Source: Jatrophihabitans sp035642535 (GTDB lineage: Bacteria > Actinomycetota > Actinomycetes > Mycobacteriales > Jatrophihabitantaceae). Taken from it: a stretch of 64,000 nucleotides of DNA. The stretch covers positions 1 through 64,000 of the forward strand of contig DASQSE010000050.1 of the NCBI GenBank assembly GCA_035642535.1, given 5' to 3'. The notes under the pieces are model-generated. The model was given only the letters and a program-made list of their open reading frames with translations, did not search any database and was not told where the DNA came from. This document shows positions 1-7,972 of the stretch, one piece after another (position 1 is the first letter of the stretch; each line of letters starts with the position of its first letter). The position numbers and the translations under genes are program-made.

Positions 1-1511
1 CAGCCGGACGAGCCCGGTCATCTCGCGCTGCAGTACTGGTTCTACTACCTGTACAACGACTTCAACGACAAGCACGAGAGCGACTGGGAGATGATCCAGC
101 TCGACTTCCGTGCCGACGACGCGACGGCCGCGCTGAACGCAGATCCGTACGAGATCGGCTACAGCCAGCACACCGGCGCCGAGCGCGCCGAATGGGGCGA
201 TGCCAAGCTGGAAATCGTCGACGGCACACACCCAGTCGTGTACCCGGCCCACGGATCCCACGCGAACTACTACTCCGCGCACCTGTTCCTCGGCCGCAGC
301 GCCGCAGAAGGCGTCGGCTGCGACGACACCCTCGGCCCATCCCGGACTGTACGACCAAACGTGGTTGTGCTCCTGCAGGCCCGCGCCCAGTATCTGCAGC
401 AGTTTCCCTGGCTGGGTTTCGAGGGGCGCTGGGGCGAACGGCAAAAGGCGTTCAACGACGGACCCACCGGTCCGAGCAGCAAGCCGCGCTGGTCCGAGCC
501 ATTCACCTGGATGCGCGATTATTGGCGCGACGACGCATTCGCGGTTCCCGATGGCGGCCTGCTCGGCGACACCGCGACCTCCTTCTTCTGCACAGCGGTG
601 GCGAAGGGGTCAGCCGTCCTGAACGCCATATTGGACAACCCGACGCCCGTCATCGCGGCGCTTGCGGTGCTGCTACTGCTAATCGTCTGGCTCGCCGCCC
701 GAACGAGCTGGCGCCCCGCCGTCGTGTTCCGTGTGCGTCGGCGCCGCCCCTGGGGCACCCTGGTCACGTCCGCGGCCCGCCTGTATGCGACCCATGTCCG
801 CACGTTCGGCGGGATCGGTTTGCTGTTTATCCCCATCGGGCTCATCACTGCGGGCGTGCAGTACCTGCTTTTCGAGCACGGCATGCTCACCCCGCTCACT
901 CACATCGCGGGCAAGTCCAACCCGGTGACCGCGCTTCTCCTCGCCAGCCTCGGCGCGGCGTTCACGCTCATCGGGCTCACCGCCGTCCAGGGCGCGACTG
1001 CGTTCGCCGTCGTGGAACTCGACGATGGACGAACGGTGACGGCGGGCGCCGCGCTTCGCCGGTCGCTTGCGAAGGCAAGGTCGCTGTTCGTCGGCCTGCT
1101 GGTGGCGGTCTTGGTGATCGGTGGGTTGAGCCTGAGCGTGGTCGGCGCGCCCGTCGGCGCCTATCTGCTCGTGCGGTGGTCGCTGCTCGCCCAAGCCGCA
1201 GTCATCGGCAACACGACCGCGTTGCGCGCGAGCTTCCGGGTCACCCGCGGCCACTTCTGGCGCACGGCTTCGGTCACGGTCTTCGTCACGGGTCTGTGCC
1301 TGCTCATCGGGCCGCTGCTCGGCACGACGCTGTTGTCGCGACCGACACGTCGTTCGCAGCGGTCAATGCGATCTCTGCGGTGGTCGACGCGCTGCTCTCG
1401 CCGCTCATCGCGATCACGACGACCTACCTCTACTTCGACCTCGAGGTACGCAACGCGCTGACCAGGCGTCGCGCCGCCGACAAGCTCGAGGTGCTACCGG
1501 CCGAGATCTGA
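1..1511 (+). pseudogene. Vps62-like multi-pass membrane protein, 5'-partial and apparently frameshifted
   Basis: The gene is already open at base 1, so its start lies outside the window. The first ~170 visible residues resemble the Vps62-type extracellular domain (motifs QYWFYYLYND, HESDWEM, YPAHGSHANYY). About five hydrophobic segments follow, as in integral membrane proteins with a glycerophosphodiester-phosphodiesterase-like membrane region. The frame opened at base 1 runs to 1461, but after GPLLGTTLL (about base 1335) it becomes Arg/Ser-rich nonsense. The continuation VATDTSFAAVNAIS...TTYLYFDLEVRN lies in the next frame and ends at 1511, which fits one missing base near 1330-1340. Whether this is a real mutation or a sequencing error cannot be told from the sequence. 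The function is unknown. The stop codon directly abuts the stop codon of the convergent phosphoesterase. Confidence 0.7.
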
Positions 1512-2915
1512 TCAGCCAGCGCCGCGCACGACGAACGGCGCCTCGATGATGTCGTTGCCCTGGCTCAATGTGGTCATCAGGTGCAGGTCGCCGTCGGGTA
1601 ACAATCCGGCGACGGCCGACAAGCGGGCGGCATCGCCGTCGATCTCGACCAGCAGCAGATGTGCCTGCGCGGCCCAGCCCACCGTGCCCGCGTCGGCGAA
1701 TCCGTCGGGATGATCCTCCCGAAGCTTCGCCCCCGCCCCGGAGATCACGAAGGTCCGGCCGGCCACCTCGTTCACCTGGAAGTTGTGCTCGTGTCCGGCG
1801 AGCACCAGCCGGACGCCGGCCCGCTCGAACATCGGCAGCAGGACCTCGCGCATCTCGGCGTCGTTGTGATGCGCCGGCCCGGCGCAGAACATCGGGTGGT
1901 GCGAGAACGGGATCTGCCAGCGCAGGCCGCGCGGCGCGAATGTCTCCTGGAGCCAGGCTTGGTGCTCCGGCGCCTGGAAGTAGCGGTGCACGCGCTCGTC
2001 CGCGCTGTCCATGGACGTGTCCAGGCAGACCAGTTCCACGTCCCGGCCGTAGCGCAGCCGGTAGAAGAGGCCGGGTTCGCGCGATGCGCGGCCGACTTCG
2101 TCGGTGAACCGCTCGCGCAGGTGGAAGTTGTCCTCGAGTTGCGCCCGGTCGTCGCTGCCTTCGGTGTCGGCGGTGTCGTGGTTGCCGATCGCCGGTAAGA
2201 ACGGCACGCGCGCGAGGGCGTAGCGATACGGCTGGAAGAAGCTGGAGTACCAGTCGTCGTCCTCACCGCCGCTCTCGTCGTCGACGCGACCCTCCTCGCC
2301 GAGGTAGATGTTGTCGCCGAGCGAGACGACGAAGCGGATGGCGTCCGTCGTCACGAGGTGGTCGAGCACGTCGGCGATGCGCCGCTGACGGCGGCTCGAC
2401 TCCGAGTCGGCGCGGGTGCCGACGCCGTAGTCGCCCAGCGCCGCGAACTGCAGCGCGGGCGTGTCGGCATGGACGTCCGGCCAGGTGCGGAAGCGCAGGT
2501 CATAGCTGCGGCCCGCCGGCACCAGGTCGTATCCGCCACGCCGGATCGGCAGCCAGTCCCAGCGCTCCCCTGCTGCCCACTCCTCACCGTCGACGGTGAT
2601 CCGGTAGCGGTACTCGGTATCCGGGGTCAGCCCGTCGAGCCACACCCAGGTCCGATCCTCGGTAGTGGCCTCGCCGACGATCTCGCCGTCGCTGCCGAAC
2701 GCCTGCACGACTGCCGGACCGAACGGCTCGGCGCCGCTCCCGATGCAGGTGTGGCGCCCCGCGACGTCGGGCAGTTGCTCGTCGTCGACGATCTCCCACC
2801 GCGCCTCCGGCGACTCGCGCGTGAAGCAGAACGCGCCCCACGCGATGAGCACCCGGTCGTGAGAAAGGTCGACCAGGTGCACGAAGGGTTCGGTGTGTAC
2901 CGCCGGCTGTGGCAC
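1512..2915 (-). CDS. calcineurin-like metallophosphoesterase (purple acid phosphatase/PhoD type)
   Basis: A 467-residue protein with the complete binuclear-metal phosphoesterase signature in order: GDYG, GDNIY, GNHD, a double His (SHHPMF) and GHEHN. An N-terminal fibronectin-III-like region of ~130 residues contains LDGLTPDTEYRYRI, as in purple acid phosphatases and PhoD-like enzymes. No convincing signal peptide is visible, so a cytosolic place is likely as read, unless the true start is elsewhere. The start chosen is GTG at 2915. The substrate (phosphomonoester or diester) cannot be inferred. The gene converges on the Vps62-like gene with no gap. The family call is firm and the specificity is open. 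Confidence 0.85.
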   Translation of the reverse strand: MPQPAVHTEPFVHLVDLSHDRVLIAWGAFCFTRESPEARWEIVDDEQLPDVAGRHTCIGSGAEPFGPAVVQAFGSDGEIVGEATTEDRTWVWLDGLTPDTEYRYRITVDGEEWAAGERWDWLPIRRGGYDLVPAGRSYDLRFRTWPDVHADTPALQFAALGDYGVGTRADSESSRRQRRIADVLDHLVTTDAIRFVVSLGDNIYLGEEGRVDDESGGEDDDWYSSFFQPYRYALARVPFLPAIGNHDTADTEGSDDRAQLEDNFHLRERFTDEVGRASREPGLFYRLRYGRDVELVCLDTSMDSADERVHRYFQAPEHQAWLQETFAPRGLRWQIPFSHHPMFCAGPAHHNDAEMREVLLPMFERAGVRLVLAGHEHNFQVNEVAGRTFVISGAGAKLREDHPDGFADAGTVGWAAQAHLLLVEIDGDAARLSAVAGLLPDGDLHLMTTLSQGNDIIEAPFVVRGAG

Positions 2916-2962
2916 TCTCGCGGATTACCCGGACGCGCGGTTCGCCAAACGGTATGCCCGCG

Positions 2963-3853
2963 TCACGAGCACGACACGTCGAACGACGGACCGCTGATCG
3001 CGAAGTCGGGCACCGTGGTGTGCGTAATGCGCACGGCGTGCAGGGTGTCACCGCTGAGCTCGAATCGGACGCGGGTGATTCGCCACGGCCCGCCGTTCGG
3101 TACGGCGTGGGTGGCGACGAGCGCCGGGGTGCCGTCCCGTTGCTGCTGGCAACTGACCGGGCTCTGCACGCCGGAGTCGAACCCGCCGCCCAGGATCGCC
3201 GGGCCGGGACGCAGGTCCACCGCGGGCAGCTTCGAGCTCGGGGCGATCCGCAGCGGCGCGAGGCCGTTACCGCCGATGCGGAAGAACTCCACGCGGTCGA
3301 CAGACGAGCCCGGGCCGACGTCCGCGGCCAGCTCGGCGCGCCCGTCGGCGTTCAGGTCGGTGCCGGTGAAGACCGTCTCGCCACACTGCCCGACCGTGCA
3401 ATAGCGGAACCGGTGCGCCCAGCGCGCGCCGGAGCCGAACTGCAACTGCAGCCGGAAGCTCGCGCGCCGACCCGCCGGTGCGTACTGGGCTTGCCGACAG
3501 CTCTGCTCGGCCCGGGCGTGCACCGACAGCGTCGCGACGTCCGGCGCCCCGTCTCCGTCGAAGTCGGCGCTGGTGGTGGCCAGCGCGCAGCGTGGCGAGG
3601 TTGCCGTCGAAGCGGACGGGCCGCCGGGCGACGGGAGCGCGGTGTGCCCGCCGCCGGTCAGGTCGGCCAGCGCCCAGCCGAGCCCGGCGAGCAGCAGCGC
3701 CAACGCCGCTGCCGGGACAGTCCACCGGAGGGCGTACTGGCGCGTGCTGGTACGCCGTATCTCGGCCAGCCGCGGCCCCGGCGCAGGTCGCAGGTCACGG
3801 ACCGATTCGTCCAGCGCCCGTCCGAGGCCGAGGTCGCGCTCGTCATCCTCCAT
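2963..3853 (-). CDS. single-pass membrane protein with FG-GAP/VCBS-like calcium-loop motifs, sigma-factor partner
   Basis: A 296-residue protein. The N-terminal ~40 residues are charged and cytosolic (MEDDERDLGLG...), followed by one transmembrane helix (about residues 42-66) and an extracytoplasmic region. Two Asp-rich loops, DFDGDGAPD and DLNADGRAE, match the calcium loops of FG-GAP/VCBS repeats. The start ATG overlaps the end of the upstream ECF sigma gene by 11 bases and has a GAGGAG Shine-Dalgarno, so the two are translationally coupled. A membrane protein coupled to an ECF sigma suggests an anti-sigma or signal-receiving role, but no zinc-binding anti-sigma HxxxCxxC motif is visible, so that is inference. 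Confidence 0.75.
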   Translation of the reverse strand: MEDDERDLGLGRALDESVRDLRPAPGPRLAEIRRTSTRQYALRWTVPAAALALLLAGLGWALADLTGGGHTALPSPGGPSASTATSPRCALATTSADFDGDGAPDVATLSVHARAEQSCRQAQYAPAGRRASFRLQLQFGSGARWAHRFRYCTVGQCGETVFTGTDLNADGRAELAADVGPGSSVDRVEFFRIGGNGLAPLRIAPSSKLPAVDLRPGPAILGGGFDSGVQSPVSCQQQRDGTPALVATHAVPNGGPWRITRVRFELSGDTLHAVRITHTTVPDFAISGPSFDVSCS

Positions 3854-4331
3854 GGCTGGGCTCCTCTTGCATGTTCAGTGCCTCGCGCAACCGCTCGCGG
3901 CCGCGGGCCAGATGCACCCGCACCGTGCTCTCCCGCATCCCCAACATGGCCGCCACCTCGTCGGTCGGGAAGCCGGCCCAATCGCGCAGCACCACCGCCT
4001 GCCGCTGCCGCAGCGGCAGCCCGGCCAGCGCCACCGTCACGTCGTGGCGCAGCGTCGCCTGCCCGACCTCGTCCGGCTGCTGTGGCCGAGCCGCGAACCG
4101 GAGGCGTCGGCGGCGCGCCTCCCTGGCACAGAGCCGGGTGGCCGTCTTGAACACGTACCCTCCTGCGTGATCGGCATCGACGATCCGCCCCCACCGCGAC
4201 CACAGCCGGGTGAACGCCTCGGCGGCGAGATCCTCGGCGATCGACCGGTCTCCGGTCAGCAGCGCGCAGGAGCGGACGATCCGCGCGAAGTTGTCCCGAA
4301 AGAACGCATCGAACTCCGCCGGATCGGCCAC
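3843..4331 (-). CDS. ECF RNA polymerase sigma factor, SigE/SigM-like family
   Basis: A 162-residue sigma-70 family protein. Region 2 spans about residues 8-75 (FFRDNFARIVRSCALLTG, AEAFTRLWSRWGRI). Region 4 spans about 100-150 (LRQRQAVVLRDWAGF, TDEVAAMLGM, VRVHLARGRERLRE). GTG at 4331 is preferred because GGGGAGG lies 9 bases upstream. An alternative ATG at 4370 falls inside the promoter element that is mirrored in front of the divergent gene at 4508. The downstream membrane protein overlaps it by 11 bases. It probably recognises its own promoter and the mirrored one, which is inference from the identical elements. Confidence 0.9.
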   Translation of the reverse strand: MADPAEFDAFFRDNFARIVRSCALLTGDRSIAEDLAAEAFTRLWSRWGRIVDADHAGGYVFKTATRLCAREARRRRLRFAARPQQPDEVGQATLRHDVTVALAGLPLRQRQAVVLRDWAGFPTDEVAAMLGMRESTVRVHLARGRERLREALNMQEEPSHGG

Positions 4332-4352
4332 GCTCGCACCCCTCCCCACCCT

Positions 4353-4454
4353 TATCCAGCCTCGAGGCACCCGATTCGCTTACCGCTCCAGCCAGCGCAG
4401 ATCCGATACTGCTCGCCGCCTCGGTAAGCGAATCGGCCCGCCCCGGACTGGATA
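4353..4454. promoter_or_regulatory. mirror-image divergent promoter pair of the ECF sigma locus
   Basis: The 15-mer CGGTAAGCGAATCGG at 4422-4436 is followed after exactly 11 bases by CTGGATA (4448-4454), reading toward the gene at 4508. The same 15-mer and CTGGATA, again 11 bases apart, occur on the minus strand (4385-4371 and 4359-4353), reading toward the sigma gene. Two identical bipartite elements with identical spacing pointing at both divergent genes look like -35/-10 elements for one sigma factor, most simply the encoded ECF factor. Alternatively the 15-bp arms are an operator. Confidence 0.7.
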
Positions 4455-4507
4455 GAGGTAGAGACCACGCACGCACGCGGTGATCTCCGACCAATCGAGG
4501 TGACGTC

Positions 4508-4954
4508 ATGAAACAACTAGCTGTTGCCAGTGCGATCGGCGCCGTCGTCCTGACGGGCGGGCTGATGGTGGCCTCCGCTGCACCTGGCCCCGCCACATCG
4601 ACTGCTCGGCCCGCCACTACGGTCGCGTCCTCGGTGACGCTGGGCCAGTGCCCGACGAAGGCTCTTCCGCTGACGGCCGAGAGCGTGGCGCGCGCCGCCG
4701 ATCAGGCGCGCATCGAGGCGCCGGCGCTGTACAAGGGGTTCGGCCGGGCCGTCGTCGAGCTGACGTGGCGGGCCAGGTTCCGGCTCAACGTGTGGGCGAG
4801 CACGCCGTTCCACTGCAGTGCCAAGGCGCGGCACCGGACCGTCGTCGTCGACCTGCTCTTTCCGAAGATGCGGCCGAGCGCCTCGCTGTCCGAAGCAGTG
4901 GTCTTCGTGTCGCGCTTCCCGAGCGGCTACCGCGTCTGGGCGACCGGGCACTGA
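4508..4954 (+). CDS. small secreted protein of unknown function
   Basis: A 148-residue protein with a clear Sec signal peptide: MKQ, a hydrophobic core AVASAIGAVVLTGGLMVASA, and probable AxA cleavage near residue 25. A Thr/Ala/Pro-rich linker and a ~100-residue mature domain follow. The mature part has two Cys (GQCP and HCSA), which could form a disulphide outside the cell. A strong GAGG Shine-Dalgarno precedes the ATG. No family is recognised. It is transcribed divergently from the ECF sigma operon from a promoter element identical to that of the sigma gene, so it is a likely regulon member. Confidence 0.8.
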   Translation: MKQLAVASAIGAVVLTGGLMVASAAPGPATSTARPATTVASSVTLGQCPTKALPLTAESVARAADQARIEAPALYKGFGRAVVELTWRARFRLNVWASTPFHCSAKARHRTVVVDLLFPKMRPSASLSEAVVFVSRFPSGYRVWATGH

Positions 4955-5050
4955 TCAGCCCTGCCACCTCGGCTGTGCGGTCCGGCCCGCGGCCGTGAGG
5001 ATCTCGTATAAATACTGGACGCTCCGCCGGACCGGCCGCACGTTGGACGC

Positions 5051-5796
5051 ATGCACGTGTCGTGGTGGTCCCTTCGCGACCGGATCGCGGTGGGTGTGGG
5101 GCTGGTCCTGCCGGGTGCGGTGTCCGTTGCCCTCGCCCCGTTCCGGTCGAGTTTCCACAACACCCACGCAGCTCTCGTGCTCGTCGCCGTCGTCGTACTC
5201 GTCGCCGCCAACGGGCACCGCGTCGCAGGCGTAACGGCATCGGCGTCCGCTGCGGTCTGGTTCGACTTCTTCCTCACCAAGCCGTACGAACGATTCTCGA
5301 TCACGCATCGCGCGGACATCGAGACGACTGTATTGCTGGTCGCCGTCGGGGCCGCGGTCACCGAACTTGCCGTGCGCGGGCGCAGGCGCGCGTCCTGGCG
5401 CAGACCGAGGCCAGCTATCTCGAGGCCATCGCCACGTCGGTCGACCTCCTGAGTTCCGGCGCGTCATCGACGGCCGCCGCCACGCATGTTTCGGCGCAGC
5501 TGACCAGGTTGCTGAGGCTGCGCGGTTGCCGATTCGAGAGCGGCAGGTACGGCGGCCTGCCGCGGCTCGAGGACGACGGGCAGATCCGCACCGCGAACGA
5601 GGAGTGGGATCTCGATCAGTTCGGCATGCCCGCCTCGGACGTCGAACTGTTGTGTGCAAGTCACGGCGATTTCTACGGCCGCTTCGTGTTGAGGCCGAGT
5701 GCCGGCGTCATTCCACCGCTGATGGCGCGGCGGATCTCGACGCTGCTCGCGGCACACTTCGCCGCGGCGTACAACGGCCACTCGACGGCGGCCTAG
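5051..5796 (+). pseudogene. DUF4118 (KdpD-like) membrane sensor with GAF-like tail, frameshifted
   Basis: The first ~110 residues carry a DUF4118 block as in the KdpD sensor (three hydrophobic segments, then FDFFLTKPYERF, the conserved KdpD/DUF4118 signature). That frame fails at about base 5380-5395. A sensible continuation starts in the -1 frame (QARVLAQTEASYLEAIAT...) and runs ~130 residues to the stop at 5796, looking like a degenerate GAF-type domain. No histidine-kinase core follows, so even the intact protein would be a kinase-less sensor of ~248 residues. One missing base would explain the break. The permease fragment starts 28 bases downstream, suggesting one operon for K+ or solute transport. 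Confidence 0.65.
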
Positions 5797-5824
5797 GCGT
5801 GGCGGTCATGAACCGGAGGGCTTC

Positions 5825-5971
5825 GTGAGCGTCCCGAGTGTGGACCTGCCCGAACGCATCGGTTACAAGTGCAAGCGGGCGGTGCTCGGCAAGCCGTTGG
5901 TGACGGCAGCGCTGCACGAGGAGAAGCTGTCCAAGAAGGCAGCGCAACCGAGTGCTAGTGCTGGGAAGTAG
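5825..5971 (+). pseudogene. APC-family permease, 5' fragment only (40 codons)
   Basis: A GTG start with GGAGG Shine-Dalgarno opens VSVPSVDLPERIGYKCKRAV and continues to LHEEKLSKKAA. This is the characteristic N-terminus of large APC-superfamily permeases (KUP/amino-acid permease-like, usually ~600-700 residues), which would go on into a conserved SSDAISS-type first helix. Homology stops at codon 40 (base 5944) and the frame ends at 5971 inside sequence that is antisense kdpA. The gene is therefore truncated at the same base where kdpA is truncated from the other side. Confidence 0.65.
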
Positions 5972-7584
5972 GTCAAGGCGACGACGATGAGCGTCACGCC
6001 GAACAACATGCCGACGAACAGCAGTCGGTGCGTCGGGAACGTGCCGTCCGACGCGGGCACCGGCTTCTGCCGGGACAGCGAACCGGCCAGCGCAAGGACG
6101 AACACGATCGGCAGGAACCGGCCGATCAGCATGGCCAGGCCGAGCATCGTGTCGTACCACGATGTGTTCACCGTGATGCCGGCGAACGCGCTGCCGTTGT
6201 TGTTCGCCGCCGAGGTGAACGCGTAAAGCACTTCCGAGAAGCCGTGCGCTCCCGTATTGAGCATGCTGGCCCGTTCGGCGGGGAACGCCACGGCGAGTGC
6301 GGTGCCGGTCAGCACGATGGCGGGCGTGGTCAGCAGATACAGGGACGCGAACTTCACCTCCCGGCCGCCGAGTTTCTTGCCGAGGTACTCCGGTGTTCGC
6401 CCGACCATCAATCCGGCGACGAACACGGTGATTACGGCCAGGACCAACATGCCGTACAGGCCCGAGCCGGTACCGCCCGGCGCTACCTCGCCGAGCATCA
6501 TGTTCAGCAGTAGGGTGCTGCCGCCGATGCTGGTGTACGAGTCGTGGAAGCTGTCCACCGCGCCGGTGGACGTGAGCGTTGTCGCGGTGGCGAACAGCGC
6601 GGAGTTCTGCACCCCGAATCTGGACTCCGTCCCCTCGGTCGCCGCGCCCACCGCTGTCGGCACCGTCCCGTTGTGCACCGTCTGCGAGGTGAGGTTGATC
6701 GTGAACGAGATGATCGCGATCAACGCCATCACGGCGACGATGGCGTTGCCCTGCCGCTTGTCGCCGATGATCCGGCCGAAGGTGCGCGGCAGCGAGAAGG
6801 AGATGCACAGGAGCAGGAAGATCTCGAGGAAGTTCGTCCACGTCGTGGTGTTCTCCCACGGGAACGACGAGTTCGCGTTGAACGTGCCACCACCGTTGGT
6901 GCCGAGCTCCTTGATGACTTCCTGGCTCGCGAACGGGCCGCCGGGGATCGTCTGTGTGCCGCCCGCGATGGTGTGCACCGTCTGGTAGTCGTGGAGGTTC
7001 TGGATCATCCCGGCGCCGACGAAGATGATCGCGAAGACGATCGAGATCGGCAGCAGGATGCGCAACGAGATCCGGGTGAGGTCGACCCAGAAGTTGCCGA
7101 GCCGGTCGGTCTTGCTACGCGCGAAGCCGCGCACGAGCGCGACGGCGACGGCGATGCCGACCGCGGCCGATACGAAGTTCTGCACGGCGAGACCCGCCAT
7201 CTGCGCGACGTAGCCGAGCGCGTTCTCGCCCGAGTAGGACTGCCAGTTCGTGTTCGTCACGAAGCTCGCGGCGGTGTTGAACGCTTGGTGGTCGACCATC
7301 TGGGGCACGTCGTACGGCGGCCAGAAGTGCTGCTGGATGCGCAGGAAGCCGTAGAGGAACAGCACGGATGCGGCGCTGAACGCCAGCACCGAGCGCAGGT
7401 AACGGCTCCACGCCTGATCCGCGTCCGGGTCGATGCCGCCGACCTTGTAGATGGCGCGCTCCGCGCGCAGGTGCCGCGGGCCCGTCAGGACGCGCGCCAT
7501 GTAGTCGCCCAGTGGCTTGTGCACCAGGACAAGCGCAGCGACGAGCGCGCCGGCAAAGAGAATGCCGGCCCAGGTGTTCGACAT
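5863..7584 (-). CDS. kdpA: potassium-transporting ATPase A chain, 3' end replaced
   Basis: KdpA is the K+-selective membrane subunit of the KdpFABC P-type ATPase. The sequence has about ten membrane segments and the four selectivity-filter-like regions (FNTAASFVTNTNWQSY, ELGTNGGGTFNANSS, TSTGAVDSFHDSYT, SAANNNGSAFAG). It is intact to residue 546 (...YFPALALG, base 5947). It then reads 27 unrelated residues that are antisense to the permease fragment, so only the last ~10 native residues are lost. The ATG overlaps the kdpF stop (TGATG). The catalytic kdpB and kdpC, which normally follow, are missing, so a working pump is unlikely from this locus. Confidence 0.9.
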   Translation of the reverse strand: MSNTWAGILFAGALVAALVLVHKPLGDYMARVLTGPRHLRAERAIYKVGGIDPDADQAWSRYLRSVLAFSAASVLFLYGFLRIQQHFWPPYDVPQMVDHQAFNTAASFVTNTNWQSYSGENALGYVAQMAGLAVQNFVSAAVGIAVAVALVRGFARSKTDRLGNFWVDLTRISLRILLPISIVFAIIFVGAGMIQNLHDYQTVHTIAGGTQTIPGGPFASQEVIKELGTNGGGTFNANSSFPWENTTTWTNFLEIFLLLCISFSLPRTFGRIIGDKRQGNAIVAVMALIAIISFTINLTSQTVHNGTVPTAVGAATEGTESRFGVQNSALFATATTLTSTGAVDSFHDSYTSIGGSTLLLNMMLGEVAPGGTGSGLYGMLVLAVITVFVAGLMVGRTPEYLGKKLGGREVKFASLYLLTTPAIVLTGTALAVAFPAERASMLNTGAHGFSEVLYAFTSAANNNGSAFAGITVNTSWYDTMLGLAMLIGRFLPIVFVLALAGSLSRQKPVPASDGTFPTHRLLFVGMLFGVTLIVVALTYFPALALGCAAFLDSFSSCSAAVTNGLPSTARLHL

Positions 7585-7673
7585 CAGAATTTCTCCGGGA
7601 AGATCAGCGCGATGATCAGAAAGATGGTCACGAGAAGGGCAAGGACCAAGCCGACGCCGTTCGTCGCGTTCAT
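7584..7673 (-). CDS. kdpF: K+-transporting ATPase F subunit (29 aa)
   Basis: A 29-residue single-helix peptide starting MNATNGVGLVLALLVTIFLI and ending FPEKF, the typical KdpF pattern of one membrane span and a short C-terminal EKF. KdpF stabilises the KdpABC complex in the membrane. Its stop overlaps the kdpA start by one base. The position immediately before kdpA and the size make the call firm although it is very short. Confidence 0.85.
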   Translation of the reverse strand: MNATNGVGLVLALLVTIFLIIALIFPEKF

Positions 7674-7728
7674 GCGGGGTCCCTGCGAAATCGTGGAGCG
7701 TCCTTTGCGGAGCGATTTCGTGGGGTGC

Positions 7729-7812
7729 TCATAGCCGCTCCATGCCCTTCGCGATCAGGGTCAAGAGACCGAACACGATCAGCGTGAGCAGAACGAACCG
7801 GAGGTCACCCAC
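7729..7812 (-). CDS. 27-aa membrane peptide at head of kdp operon
   Basis: A GTG start with GGAG 8 bases upstream encodes 27 residues beginning VGDLRFVLLTLIVFGLLTLI and ending AKGMERL: one hydrophobic helix and a basic tail. Similar tiny membrane ORFs precede kdpF in other actinobacteria. It lies 55 bases upstream of kdpF on the same strand. The function is unknown. A dyad GGGAC-N8-GTCCC at 7825-7842, just upstream, may belong to the promoter. Confidence 0.55.
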   Translation of the reverse strand: MGDLRFVLLTLIVFGLLTLIAKGMERL

Positions 7813-7972
7813 TGCTACTCCAACGGGACGGACCGACGTCCCTTACCGACCCACCGATGACCGGCAGGCACCAGGAGTCAACACCGCGGCAATGATGCGA
7901 ATCGGACATGTCGCGGGCTTTTTACGTCTTCCTCGCGCGTTGCTCACGGGTTCGCCGCGCGAGCAGGCGGAC

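Noticed and set aside
4332..4370. ATG 4370 as start of the ECF sigma gene
   Set aside because: It lies inside the mirrored promoter element and has no ribosome-binding site; GTG 4331 has GGGGAGG.
7825..7842. Dyad GGGAC-N8-GTCCC before the kdp leader gene
   Set aside because: Spacing differs from DosR boxes and only five bases per arm match; possible but not supportable as an operator.
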